A stretch of DNA of 64,000 nucleotides, taken from Diplodia intermedia (lineage: Eukaryota > Ascomycota > Dothideomycetes > Botryosphaeriales > Botryosphaeriaceae). The DNA lies in the NCBI GenBank assembly GCA_021495925.1, contig JAKEKT010000090.1, positions 92,557 to 156,556 of the forward strand. Direction: 5' to 3'. The notes under the pieces were generated by a model. It saw nothing but the letters and a program-made list of their open reading frames with translations, had not been told where the DNA came from and did no database searches. A program made the translations under genes and the position numbers. This document shows, piece by piece, positions 11,146-20,538 of the stretch (within the stretch, counting starts at the first letter, position 1; each line of letters starts with the position of its first letter).

Positions 11146-12969
11146 CGTCTACCTGTAAAGGATATCACTAAGGTTCAGGGGGTTGTTCCAGGTTCAGTCC
11201 GGCTGCAAGCGGCCGGATGATGGAAATATTGGAAGCGGAAAAAGTTTGGAGTATTAAGGCTTCGGTCATTGTGGGCTGAATAACGGAAGTGAAGTGAATA
11301 TATTGTACTCAGCTCCAAGATCACATCACTATAGCTCTATTCGCAGCGTTGTTCCCTCAGGTAGTAATTGCAAGACGTGAGCGGCGTTGGAGTCCGCGGC
11401 AGCAGAACACAAACCATGCCTGGAATCCGCGGCACCCGCAAAAGAGTGCAGAACACCAGGTTCAAAGCATGTAAGATGCATGTCTTAGTTTGGTTGCTGT
11501 CGGGTTCTTTTGTCACCCGCGGTGTGACGGTGGAGGAGAGCGCAAGTTCACGCGAGAACCGACGGGAATAAGCTGGGGGCTAATTAACTGGTTTTGTTGA
11601 GAAGCTAAATCTGGATCGGGTAAATTAGGCCGGTTTCGCAAGGGCGCCGGCAAAAAGTCGCGTCCGCGCGCACGGACCACACACGTGAGCGGGCGGGTAC
11701 CCAGCCACGCCCACCAGCTGGCGCTTCCGTTCGCTCGCCCTCCTCTTCCCTCTCTTCCTCCACACCGCGCCGGTCGCATCTTTCATCAACTCCGACGTCA
11801 TCGCATCGGCCTGCGTCTCGCCTGGCCGTCTTCATGACTGGTGCTTGTGTCTGACCCCGCCACCGTACGTCCCCTTCGTTGTTACGTCGCCGTCGCCTTG
11901 CCGTCGTTACCCGTCGCCTGCGCCCGCGCTGCCGCCTGCTCGCCGCCTCGCTGTCTCCGCCACCCCACCCCGTCGTCGCCCATCTCCCGCCTTCACGCCG
12001 GCATCGAATACTTCCATCGCTCTCCTTGCTCGCGTCGCTGGGCTTGCCCTGGATCGTATTCGCACCGTCAGCCTCGTCTCCCGACGCCCGACATCGGCTG
12101 CCTCTGACCGACCGCTGGTTTATTTATATCTGCGCCCCCAACTGATTTGTCGCAGGCAGTCTTTCGGACGGCTATCTGGGCTTGTGTCTTCAGCTGAACA
12201 CTCACCAATTCCCCACTAAGGTGTTGACCTTGGTTGGAGTGTCGTTGAGTTGTCTCCTGGGCGACAGGGCCTGGCCGGCTATCCCGAAGTTGTTTCTCTG
12301 AGGTTTTGGCTTTGGTTGGAAGCTCATCCAGCAACACCTACAGGTTTTGACCTGGCCGGAAGTTTGTCGAGCTCTCCCCCGAGGTCACCACCTTAGTTGG
12401 TTAGTTGGCCCGTCTCTTCGATTTAAGTGCAACCCATGGATGAGTTTGGCTTGTCGAGTTGTAGACTCGGAGCTGTCGTGGCTCTAGATCCCGGTTGAAC
12501 TGCCGAGACATCTCCCTTTCCATTTGGTCAATCAACGGAGCCAGGTCCTCAATGAGAGCAATCTCAGCAGACCTGGGGTCCAGCGACACAACCCCCGTCG
12601 CTCTGCACGATGCCATAGCATTTCTCGAGTCGTTCCTCTGAGTTTCTCGGTTGAACACCCCTGGGATGCTCCCTGAAGCGCATGCAGAGCGGAGGCTGGT
12701 TGTTCCTGTACCATTCCAATGAGCTGCCCGGCCGGTTAGGCTAGACTCTTGCGCATGTTTGACTGCTTCCAGAGCTGCCTCGTCCTCAGATCCGTTTGGA
12801 GTGGGGCTTGCCGGGATAGTGTTTTGGAAGACTTGGACAGCTGGGGATGCTACAACGCCGGTGTACGGGTGTGGTATCTCAATCTTTGTTGGCCGGGTTC
12901 TTCGCTAGAGTATTCCGGCTGACATATATAACTGTATAGAATCTGACCAGCTTCGACTGATTCTGCACC
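11146..12969. other. 1.8 kb without a supported gene
   Basis: Contains the presumed leader of the gene at 12970, C/T-rich around 11,750-12,080, and a short imperfect tandem repeat at 12,299-12,380. Proline/arginine-rich ORFs at 11,841-12,219 and an 85-codon minus-strand ORF at 12,401-12,658 have no family features, so I do not call them genes. Confidence 0.5.
12299..12380. repeat. Imperfect ~40-bp direct repeat
   Basis: Two adjacent copies of a block beginning AGGTTTTG, containing TTGGTTGGAAG or CTGGCCGGAAG and ending in a TC(C/G)AGC core. A weaker related copy starts near 12,220 (GGTGTTGACCTTGG...). No known element recognised. Confidence 0.5.
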
Positions 12970-15108
12970 ATGACTGATCACAATTCTGACGAGAATTGGC
13001 TCGTTAGCGAGCCTGTTGTGACGCAATGGTATGACCGCGAGGCACGACGGCTCAGATACCTGGGCTTCTCCTCCCCTTCTAGTTGGAGGTCTCATCTTGT
13101 TCTCAACCTTGGCCTTGACATCTCGGAATCGAAACGCGAGGCTCTCTTTTGGTTCCGCCTCCCGATCCGGGTGAAGTCACAAACAACGAAAAGGCCGACC
13201 AAGTTCTACGTATACTTCATCGTCGAGCCGGACATGTTCGACGTCGATGGCGAAGACCAGGGCCTTTCCTTTTCCCAGCAGTCGACCGTGCCACCACCGG
13301 TCCAGTTTGCCTTCAGAGGCAGCAACGTCTGCCAGTCAGACGCCGAGCTCATCCGCCTGCGTTTCAACCTCAGGAAGCCCGGCGTCGTGGTCATGCCGAA
13401 AGCCGAGCAGTCCCCCTTCGAGCCCTCCGCCGTCAACCAGGAAGTGCTGCTCGCCTTGAAGTCGCTCTCGGAGGCCACCAAGCTCAGCGCCTACGTGCCT
13501 CGGAGATCCCTGTCCATCACCCGTCTCCAGGCGCTCTGTGAGATGGTGCAGCACGGGGATCTGCGGCCGCGGCTCCGTGAGTTCCACACCCTTTATCACG
13601 GTAAAGGCGGCGAAGTGAATGCGTGGGGGAACTTTGTGCTTCCTTCGGGCCGGGGAGAAGTGACGGGTGCTTCGAGTACGGATAAGCCGACGGAATCGTT
13701 CTTCGCGAAGGAGTCGGTCTCGTTCGCCGAGGGAGCCGGTGATCCGACAAAGTCCGCTTCGGCAGAATCACAGAGTGAGAGGAAAGCTACGATTGCTGAG
13801 TTGCAAGAGCGAGCTGTGGTTGAGTCGGTAGAGAAAGACGACCGACCGAAAGATACCCAGCTGAACGAGTCCCGAGTCGAGGAACGGCAGGGCAGCATCC
13901 CGCCTACATACCAAGAAGCGGGTCCTCCTACTAGGGCCGCGAAGTCTTTTAGCATCTCTCCTGCCGGAGCTGATCTGGAAAGAATACGGCACTCGAGTGC
14001 TCCTCCGACCCTTCACACACCGGCTGAGGACCGTCCCGCTTTATCCATCCCGCTCAAGCCATTAACGAAATTGGAACCTCGCAGTACTGCATCCAAGGGT
14101 CAAGCGACGGCCAAAGATGCGGACCAGGTCGCCCCTCCATCATACAAACGGAGCAAGCCTCCCTCTGACGACGAGCTGGGCGAAGATGATCTGAAAACAA
14201 CCATCACCTCCTCCACAAGGGACAGCAAAACCGAGAAGCCCCATCCCAAGTCAAAGACCGCAAGCAAAGGTAACCAACTCTTCTCCACGACAACTGCTCC
14301 CACTGCCAGCAAACTAACGGACCACACCCCTCCAGCCCGCCGCCCCTCCAAACAAGTCCGCTTCAACGACGCCACCACCACCACCACCACCACCGCCCCT
14401 CCCCCCCTCCCCCTCCCCCCCTACACACCACCATCATCATCCCCATCAATAACAACCCTCTCCACCGCCCTCCCACCCCCACAATCCACCCTCCTCCGCC
14501 GCACAATCGACTGGTTCAAATGGGCCTGGTCCATGACGACGACAGCCCCCCCGTTTCCACCACCTCCACCGCCCAACAGCGCCAGCGACATCCACCACCG
14601 TCCCCGTCGGCAGCACGGCCGCGGTCGCGCACGCCACATCGCCGCCACCACGGCGCCGCTGACGCACCCGCACCTGCACGCGCTGGGCGCCGCGGCCCGC
14701 GCCGGCGACGCGGACGCGTTTTACCGCGTGCGCGCTAGGCTGTCGGCGAGGGTTGTTTGGGGGGGTTATTGTGGTGGTGGTGGCGAGGCTTCACCCTCGT
14801 CTAACGGCGGCGGCGGCGGCGGGGGGGAGACGGGGTTGGGTGGTGGCGGTGGTGGTGGCGGGGGGGAGACGGGGGATGGCGGTGAGGCGTTGTTGGGGGA
14901 GTTGGAGGCGCTGCTGCTGTGGATGGCGGGGGTTGCGCCTGAGGCGGAGATGGCGCTGGCGGGGGAGTTGAGGGAGTTGGGGGGGTTGGCGAGGAGGGAG
15001 GGGAGGGAGGAGAGGTTCGTGCATGGGATGGCGGTTTGTGCGGGGTTTGTGGTGTTTTGGTTTGGGGGGAGGGAAGGAGGGAACCAGGGAGGGGTTGTTG
15101 CGGTTTGA
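12970..15108 (+). CDS. Unknown fungal protein, conserved N-terminus, low-complexity tail
   Basis: Starts at ATG 12970 (MTDHNSDENW...). The first roughly 230 residues look like a folded domain, with regular hydrophobic spacing around FWFRLPI, FYVYFIVEPDMF and LREFHTLYHG. A long charged and Pro/Ser/Thr-rich linker follows. A 66-nt in-frame stretch at 14270-14335 has GTAACC at its start, AACTAAC in the middle and CAG at its end. It is probably an intron whose retention would keep the frame, giving 690 aa spliced or 712 aa unspliced. The second half is a poly-Thr/Pro tract encoded by CCA/ACC repeats, then 'LGAAARAGDADAFYRVRARL', then a poly-Gly region. There is no signal peptide or membrane segment and I know no family name. 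It could be a regulatory or scaffold protein, but nothing proves it. Confidence 0.65.
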   Translation: MTDHNSDENWLVSEPVVTQWYDREARRLRYLGFSSPSSWRSHLVLNLGLDISESKREALFWFRLPIRVKSQTTKRPTKFYVYFIVEPDMFDVDGEDQGLSFSQQSTVPPPVQFAFRGSNVCQSDAELIRLRFNLRKPGVVVMPKAEQSPFEPSAVNQEVLLALKSLSEATKLSAYVPRRSLSITRLQALCEMVQHGDLRPRLREFHTLYHGKGGEVNAWGNFVLPSGRGEVTGASSTDKPTESFFAKESVSFAEGAGDPTKSASAESQSERKATIAELQERAVVESVEKDDRPKDTQLNESRVEERQGSIPPTYQEAGPPTRAAKSFSISPAGADLERIRHSSAPPTLHTPAEDRPALSIPLKPLTKLEPRSTASKGQATAKDADQVAPPSYKRSKPPSDDELGEDDLKTTITSSTRDSKTEKPHPKSKTASKGNQLFSTTTAPTASKLTDHTPPARRPSKQVRFNDATTTTTTTAPPPLPLPPYTPPSSSPSITTLSTALPPPQSTLLRRTIDWFKWAWSMTTTAPPFPPPPPPNSASDIHHRPRRQHGRGRARHIAATTAPLTHPHLHALGAAARAGDADAFYRVRARLSARVVWGGYCGGGGEASPSSNGGGGGGGETGLGGGGGGGGGETGDGGEALLGELEALLLWMAGVAPEAEMALAGELRELGGLARREGREERFVHGMAVCAGFVVFWFGGREGGNQGGVVAV

Positions 15109-15244
15109 GATGGGTGTGGTATGTATGTAGCTATCCGCGAATGCAAGACCGACCGACACCCGTTGCTGGACGGAGGGTTTCTTTGCCGTCTATCTACTAC
15201 CACCATCCGCTACATCGCCCCCTGCCTCCGCATCCCACCCCCCT

Positions 15245-15967
15245 TCATATCGCCCTTCCACAGCACACCACACTCGCCACCACCCACGCCCCCAGCACCA
15301 CCACCACCCCCACCGGCCACAGCGTCAGCGCCAGCACCAGCACCATCTCCGCCCACGGATACGCCTCCTCCAGCACCCCGCGAATCTCGGCCAGCGCCCC
15401 CGCAACCCCGTCTCCCATCCCCCCTCCCCACCGCACCCCCACATCCCCCCTCTTCACGACGCCCGCCGACACCGAATCGACCACCCGCCACCCGCACGTG
15501 TGCGCCACGAGAGACGCGTTGCCGATGGTCGTGTAGTTCTTGGCAAGGAGGCGCTGCGAGAGGTGGGCGGGGTAGGCGACTATCCAGGGCGTGTGGATGG
15601 TGAAGGTTAGGTGCGGCAGGGTGGGGTGGGTGAAGAAGATGTCGTGGCGGGTGGGGGCGGCGATGCAGTGGGGGGTTGAGGGGGGGAGGGGAGCGGGGGG
15701 TGGGGCTGGGGGGAGGGATGGGATGGTGGTCGTGTTGGTCGTGTTGGTGAGGGGAGGGGACGTGGTGATGGTGGTTGTTGTTGTTGGGTGGGTGGTGTTG
15801 TGGATTGATGTTGCGAGGGGGTCGGTAGAGGATACGGAGGCGAGGTGGTGGTGGTGGTTGTCGGTAGACGGTAAAGCGGTGGTGTTTTGTCGGTGTGCCG
15901 TGGTTGGACGGATGATTGAGACGGATAGAATTGGGAGAGTTGGGAAAATTAGGTAGGTTTTGTGCAT
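15245..15967 (-). CDS. Putative secreted or membrane-anchored protein, 240 aa
   Basis: ATG at 15967 opens MHKTYLIFPTLPILSVSII, a plausible signal peptide. It is followed by a Thr/Pro/His-rich low-complexity stretch with several N-x-T sites, then a more ordered part (HDIFFTHPTLPHLTFTIHTP to VVDSVSAGVV), and ends with a strong hydrophobic helix (MVLVLALTLWPVGVVVVLG). This layout suggests a cell-surface protein with one C-terminal membrane anchor. It converges on the gene at 12970-15108. Opposite-strand ORFs of similar size exist, but only this strand gives the signal-plus-anchor arrangement. Family unknown. Confidence 0.55.
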   Translation of the reverse strand: MHKTYLIFPTLPILSVSIIRPTTAHRQNTTALPSTDNHHHHLASVSSTDPLATSIHNTTHPTTTTTITTSPPLTNTTNTTTIPSLPPAPPPAPLPPSTPHCIAAPTRHDIFFTHPTLPHLTFTIHTPWIVAYPAHLSQRLLAKNYTTIGNASLVAHTCGWRVVDSVSAGVVKRGDVGVRWGGGMGDGVAGALAEIRGVLEEAYPWAEMVLVLALTLWPVGVVVVLGAWVVASVVCCGRAI

Positions 15968-16686
15968 TGTAAACGAATGACTGGTGGCTGATGGATGCAG
16001 TTGATAGCGGCTTTGCGGGCGTTGGGGTCCTTATAGCGTTTTCACGCAGAGAAGTGGTGCACTTGGATAGAGCATCAACCATGGCGTGGAGTGGTTAGCG
16101 CGCCGTTGAGTATTGTGGTATTACTTGATGGAGTTAGCGTGTCGGCAGTCTCAGGGTCGTGTTCTGCGGGTCATGCGGGGAAGAGAAGCAGGGCCCTTCG
16201 TTTGTTCGGTGCTAGTTCCGGAGCGGGTGGAACCAGTGGCTCTGTCCCTTGCATCATTGCTCGCGTGACCCGACCCTCCAAAGTGTAAGCTGGCCTTCAA
16301 CACATTCTCCAGACAACAGCGAGGATCGTGCATTTCTCATCTCGGCAAGTGTTCGTGGGGGAAAGGCGTGCAAGGATCTTGATAACACTGGGGGAGGCAG
16401 CTGCTGGCGAGATGATTTGTCAACTCTGGTCACAGAAGTAAAAAAAGAAGAAAGGGCCGGCAGCGGCGGCATTTGAAGAGACTTGGCCGGATCCTTCTCC
16501 CCCTTTCCGGCCAGTGCCCCTGCTCTACCACGCACTACTCGGCCCCCGCCAAGCCGCTTCCTGCCGGAGGTTGAAGCACCCCACCAACAGCGCCCGTCTA
16601 ATATTATTGCCCGGCGCCCCTGAGCATTCATATATTCTTTGCTCTCCCGTTGCATCCTTTCCCTCGCATCGGGTTCCCCTCTGAAA
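15968..16686. other. Divergent intergenic region
   Basis: Lies between the starts of the minus-strand gene ending at 15967 and the plus-strand gene starting at 16687, and probably holds both promoters. A TATA-like 'catatattc' occurs about 60 bases before 16687. No gene supported. Confidence 0.5.
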
Positions 16687-17877
16687 ATGGCACTCACCTC
16701 ATCCAACACCCCTCCAAACCCCGCCGCCGAGGCCGAGGCCCTGGACCAACTCTCGGATATAAGCCGCCGGCTCTCACGAGACCTCGCCGGGCTCAACACG
16801 CACCGCAGATTCGGCAGAGCAGCGTCTTCAAACATCCGGCGATGTCTGGCCCAACTGCGAGAAATGTTGCACGTGCCAACGACGGCGATCCGCAAAAGCC
16901 AAGTCACCATGGCCCTGCTCGACGTCGCCGAGAGCCCCGTCGTCGACGACACCCTCCGACAAGAAGCCCGGACAATACGTGACAGCTTCTCTCAAACCCT
17001 GCTCGCCGACACCCTCGTCCACTGGTCCCCCGACGAGCCAGCCGCCGTCATCGTCCTCCTCCCCATCTCGGACCGCGCCTTCCTCTCGGACGACCGCGAT
17101 GCACAACCACCTCTTTTCCTGCTGCGCTTCGACTTCGACGTCTCGACCCTCGCCCTGAACCAACACACCCTACAATCCCACCCGACGACAGCGGCGGCGC
17201 CACCATTCGCCGTCTCCGCCCGCCGCATCCACCCCGCCAACGCCAGCACCCTCGAAGCTGCCGACCTATGGTCCCTCTCCACCACCACCACCACCACCAC
17301 CACCACCGCCGCCGCCGCCGCCGACCGCCACCCGCTCCCGCAGCACGACGTATACACCGTCGCCGTACACCCCACGCTCTCACCCCCACCCTCCGCAAAC
17401 ACCACCACCCTCGATTCCGCCTTCCCCCTCACCTTCGACATCACCGCCGCGCAACCAGCACCCGCCAACGACAACAACGCCTGCTCCTCCCTCCTCCTCC
17501 GCCACACGCGTCTCCTCCTCCCCGCCCGCCTGCACCCCGGCGACTGCGTCGCATCCCGCCCTCCGCCCGTCATCCGGCTCGACGACCCGGCGCAGCTCGT
17601 CGTGCAGATCGGCGTCCCGGACGCACGGCGGATAGGAGAAGTGCGGTTGGTGGAGCGGGGGGCGCCGGGTGCGGGGGACGCTGGGGCGGCGGTGCTGTTG
17701 GCCGGGAGGGGGGGGTGTGAGGGGGTGGCGGGGCTGGTGGATGTCGTGGTGGTTGTGGTGGTCGTGGTGGTTGTGGCGGCGTGGGGGAGGGTGCGGAGGG
17801 GGAGGAGGAGGAGGAGGTTGGGTGGGGTGGAGGGGAAAGGGCTGTTGTTGGGGGGCGGGAAGGGTGGGTGGGTGTGA
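16687..17877 (+). CDS. Unknown protein with helical N-terminus and poly-valine membrane anchor
   Basis: Intronless ORF of 396 aa starting MALTSSNTPPNPAAEAEALD. Residues 15-110 look helical (LSDISRRLSRDLAGLNTH, then LREMLHVPTTAIRKSQVTMA). A mixed alpha/beta part follows, with VIVLLPISDRAF and LFLLRFDFDVSTLALNQ, interrupted by a poly-Thr/poly-Ala run encoded by ACC and GCC repeats (17,280-17,320). Near residues 350-368 a run of consecutive valines forms a hydrophobic helix, followed at once by Arg-rich sequence, as in a tail-anchored protein. Antisense ORFs overlap but begin with repetitive Pro/His and look like shadows. I know no family. The opposite strand is not excluded for the 3' half. Confidence 0.55.
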   Translation: MALTSSNTPPNPAAEAEALDQLSDISRRLSRDLAGLNTHRRFGRAASSNIRRCLAQLREMLHVPTTAIRKSQVTMALLDVAESPVVDDTLRQEARTIRDSFSQTLLADTLVHWSPDEPAAVIVLLPISDRAFLSDDRDAQPPLFLLRFDFDVSTLALNQHTLQSHPTTAAAPPFAVSARRIHPANASTLEAADLWSLSTTTTTTTTTAAAAADRHPLPQHDVYTVAVHPTLSPPPSANTTTLDSAFPLTFDITAAQPAPANDNNACSSLLLRHTRLLLPARLHPGDCVASRPPPVIRLDDPAQLVVQIGVPDARRIGEVRLVERGAPGAGDAGAAVLLAGRGGCEGVAGLVDVVVVVVVVVVVAAWGRVRRGRRRRRLGGVEGKGLLLGGGKGGWV

Positions 17878-18069
17878 GGAGGGGGGTGTTTCGTCGGCGC
17901 TGGCAGGGGATAGCGGTAGGGATCCGAAAAGGGTAATGGAAGCTTTGATGCGGAACGAAAGATGGATGTTTCGAGAATTGTGGACGTCCCCGTTCGAAGA
18001 GGAACGGATGTTCCAATGCCGCTCCAAGGTCGAACTGACGACGGCAAAAGGAGACCATGCACTCATAAG

Positions 18070-19094
18070 TCATACGCCGGGGAGAAAGACGACACGCATC
18101 AAACACTCCCCCGTCCTCTGCCAATCCCGCCCCCGCTGTCGCTCCTCCTCTTCTCCCCGCAACACCCACCTCACGTCCCCATGCTCCCCCTCCGTCAACG
18201 TCATCAACACCGTTGGCGACACCTTCCTCCGCTCCTCAACCCCCACGCCCTCCCTCTTCTCCTCTCCCCTCCCCCTCTCCCTCGCCTCCGCCGCCGCCCC
18301 TTCCTCCGCCATGACCTCCTCAAACACCGTCGACGACCGCGGCGGCCGCTTTTCAACCGCGGATCGATCGGCCACATCCAGCAACCGCCAACAACACATC
18401 GCCAGCCTCGGCCGTCCCGCGTCGGCACCGCGCCCGCGCAGTTGCGCCACCACTCGCCGCCCCAAGTCCGGGCAACTCCTCGTGCGCGAGGAAGCGCTGC
18501 AGCTGCAGGACGTCATTCGCGATCCACTCCAGGCGCGAATAGCCGGCGCCGCCGCTCCCACCACCACGGCGGCGGCGGCGGCGGCGCTGGACGCGCGCCT
18601 GCGCGGGCTGGAGATCAGCACCTCGTTGCCCATGCCGCTCGAGATGGTCGAGGAGAATCCCGAGGCGACGGCGACGGCGAGCATGGTGGCTGTCGTGTAT
18701 GCGATGAGGGGGAGCAGCCGCGAGTATGCGTGTTTGGCTTCGCTTTGCCCGCTTCTCCATGACCATAGAGGACCAGGAGGAGGCTGCACAGGCCGCTGGC
18801 GCCATCGGCTGAGTTGCGGAGTAAGGCTTGCCGTTGGTTGTGCAGTCCGTCGCGGGCGCCGGCGGTCGAGAATAGAGTGTGGAAGGCAAAGTAGCTTATC
18901 CGCCAGAAAGCCGTGCTGACGATGGTGATGGAGAAGGCAGTGAAGGCGATGAGCAGAGCGCCATCTCTCCGGGACAGCGTTGTGGTGGATCCAAGCACGG
19001 CTCCGCGAGACCGATTGGTCTACAAATCAGTGTAAATGCCATGATAGCTCGGGGTGTCTTGGGTGGCCGAGGACAAGGAAGCCAACGAAGCCAT
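18070..19094 (-). pseudogene. Broken gene for a fungal multi-pass membrane protein
   Basis: ATG at 19094 opens MASLASLSSATQDTPSYHGI. After 24 codons the frame hits TAG (19022-19020) and then continues as TNRSRGAVLGSTTTLSRRDG, ALLIAFTAFSITIV and AGARDGLHNQRQALLRNSA. This is a recurring ascomycete membrane-protein N-terminus whose motif usually reads 'G-x-W-T-N-W-S-x-G', so the stop most likely replaced a Trp codon (TGG to TAG). Near 18,748-18,755 the reading must jump frame to continue as WSWRSGQSEAKHAYS, LLPLIAYTTATMLAV and ASGFSSTISSGMGNEVLIS. No GT-AG intron fits that jump. Beyond 18,600 the frame is again uncertain. The family assignment is from memory, and the stop and the frame jump are seen directly. 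Confidence 0.65.
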
Positions 19095-20538
19095 TGTGGT
19101 AGAAGTCTGCAGTGCGAGCCTGGGAGAGTGCAGACACGGCAAGTCAGTCGTTTAAGTCTTCTTTTGCGAGCGACATCTGTTCCATCAAAGCTTGACAAAA
19201 ATAGTGCGCAAATGTTGTGCTAAATGAATATTTGGGGGCCGACTTTGATGCTGCGAGACGTTACCCGTTTATGTGGATACATTTTACGGCGCTATGCATA
19301 GCAAATGGATGCCCTCAGGACTATCCCGCCTGGGTCGCAGATCATTGACCACGAAATCCAATCATCAATGTCACTAATCCCGTTCTCAAGGTCGGCGCAA
19401 AAAGCTTGCACCAAATACATAACCATAGTCAGGAAATCGATTAATTTTGGACGCTCCGCCCCCAAAGACGGTTGCCGATCGTTGATAGGCAGCGCCCAGC
19501 TTCACCATAATCATCGCGTTCAGACCACGAGGTAATCGAATCATCACTATAGCGAGATTGTTGAGCCGGTACCTGGAATGTCGACTCCAAAACTCGTCAC
19601 CTACCGTCAACTTCCAAAAAGTCACCGACATCTGAAGGGGAGCTCGTTGTAGAAACGTGGTATTCGCAACCGTCGTACCAGCGCATGTGGCACAGCAACT
19701 GGAGGCGGTGCCGGGAAGTTTGCAGATAAGGTCGAGTCATGGGCGGCAGGCATTGCTGTGACAGGTAGGCAAAGATCAGCACCCAGCCCTCGAATAAACG
19801 GCGGGCCATTCGGGGACCTCTTGGCGTGATAGGCAGCCAGAAATAGCGCGGATGTCGCTATCACCAAACAACAAATGGTGAAATGCTGCGCATATTCATA
19901 ACAGGCGACCGCTCTAGAGACGGGAAGAAGATACGAGAGGTTAAAGCTTCTTCTCTCTTCGGGTGTCCCCGTTAGCAACGCATAAGATCATTAAGTAGTG
20001 TATTAACGCCGATCACTATCGGATACTATCGCCGAAGTGCGTTCGAAATTCATAAAGCGTGCCGTGCTTATCGGCACTATTATCGCTTGATGTCGTTCGG
20101 TTCGGCGTTAATCTAGTTACATCTATTTCTTTTTCTCTCGGGTCGAGGCAACGGCGGCAAGTACCGTTACTCTCTTACTTATCGGGTGAAGGCTAATAGT
20201 CGTTAAAGCTATAATTAGTCATTCTACGCTACCGTTAATAAACTTCCTTCACCTCTAGCGATTCTAATTCCATCCGCACTCGAGCATTTCGACGTTGGCC
20301 GGGGAGGATTTAAGGTTGTAGATCAGTTCGGCGTGGGAGAAGCTTAAATCATGTGGGCCGGATTCGCAACGCCACCAACATCCAAGCCATGAGGCGAGCT
20401 GTTCGGCGGACGTCAACAACACTAATCACGAAACGAACCCGGAAACCTCAACCCCCCCTCCCAAGAAGAAAAAAAAAACAACATTAAGAGGACATCAAGG
20501 GCGAAAGGGGTTGTCGTTGGACATTTTCGCGGGTTCGG
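19095..20538. other. Intergenic with degraded, partly AT-rich sequence
   Basis: No supported gene. A 118-codon minus-strand ORF (19,622-19,978) with one hydrophobic stretch is not recognised. From about 19,980 to 20,290 the sequence is rich in TCG, CGT and TTA words and poor in CpA, like a short RIP-altered remnant. A poly-A run is at 20,467-20,480. Confidence 0.45.

Noticed and set aside
11841..12219. Proline/arginine-rich ORFs on the plus strand
   Set aside because: Three overlapping frames are all open because of C-rich sequence; none has coding character.
14421..15206. Several minus-strand ORFs in the 3' half of the gene at 12,970
   Set aside because: They reflect CCA/CCC and GGT/GGG repeats and lack any ordered segment.
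16992..18062. Long minus-strand ORF overlapping the gene at 16,687
   Set aside because: Its composition is dominated by Pro/Thr/His repeats that mirror the Gly/Val/Arg repeats of the plus strand, and the plus-strand N-terminus is far more protein-like.
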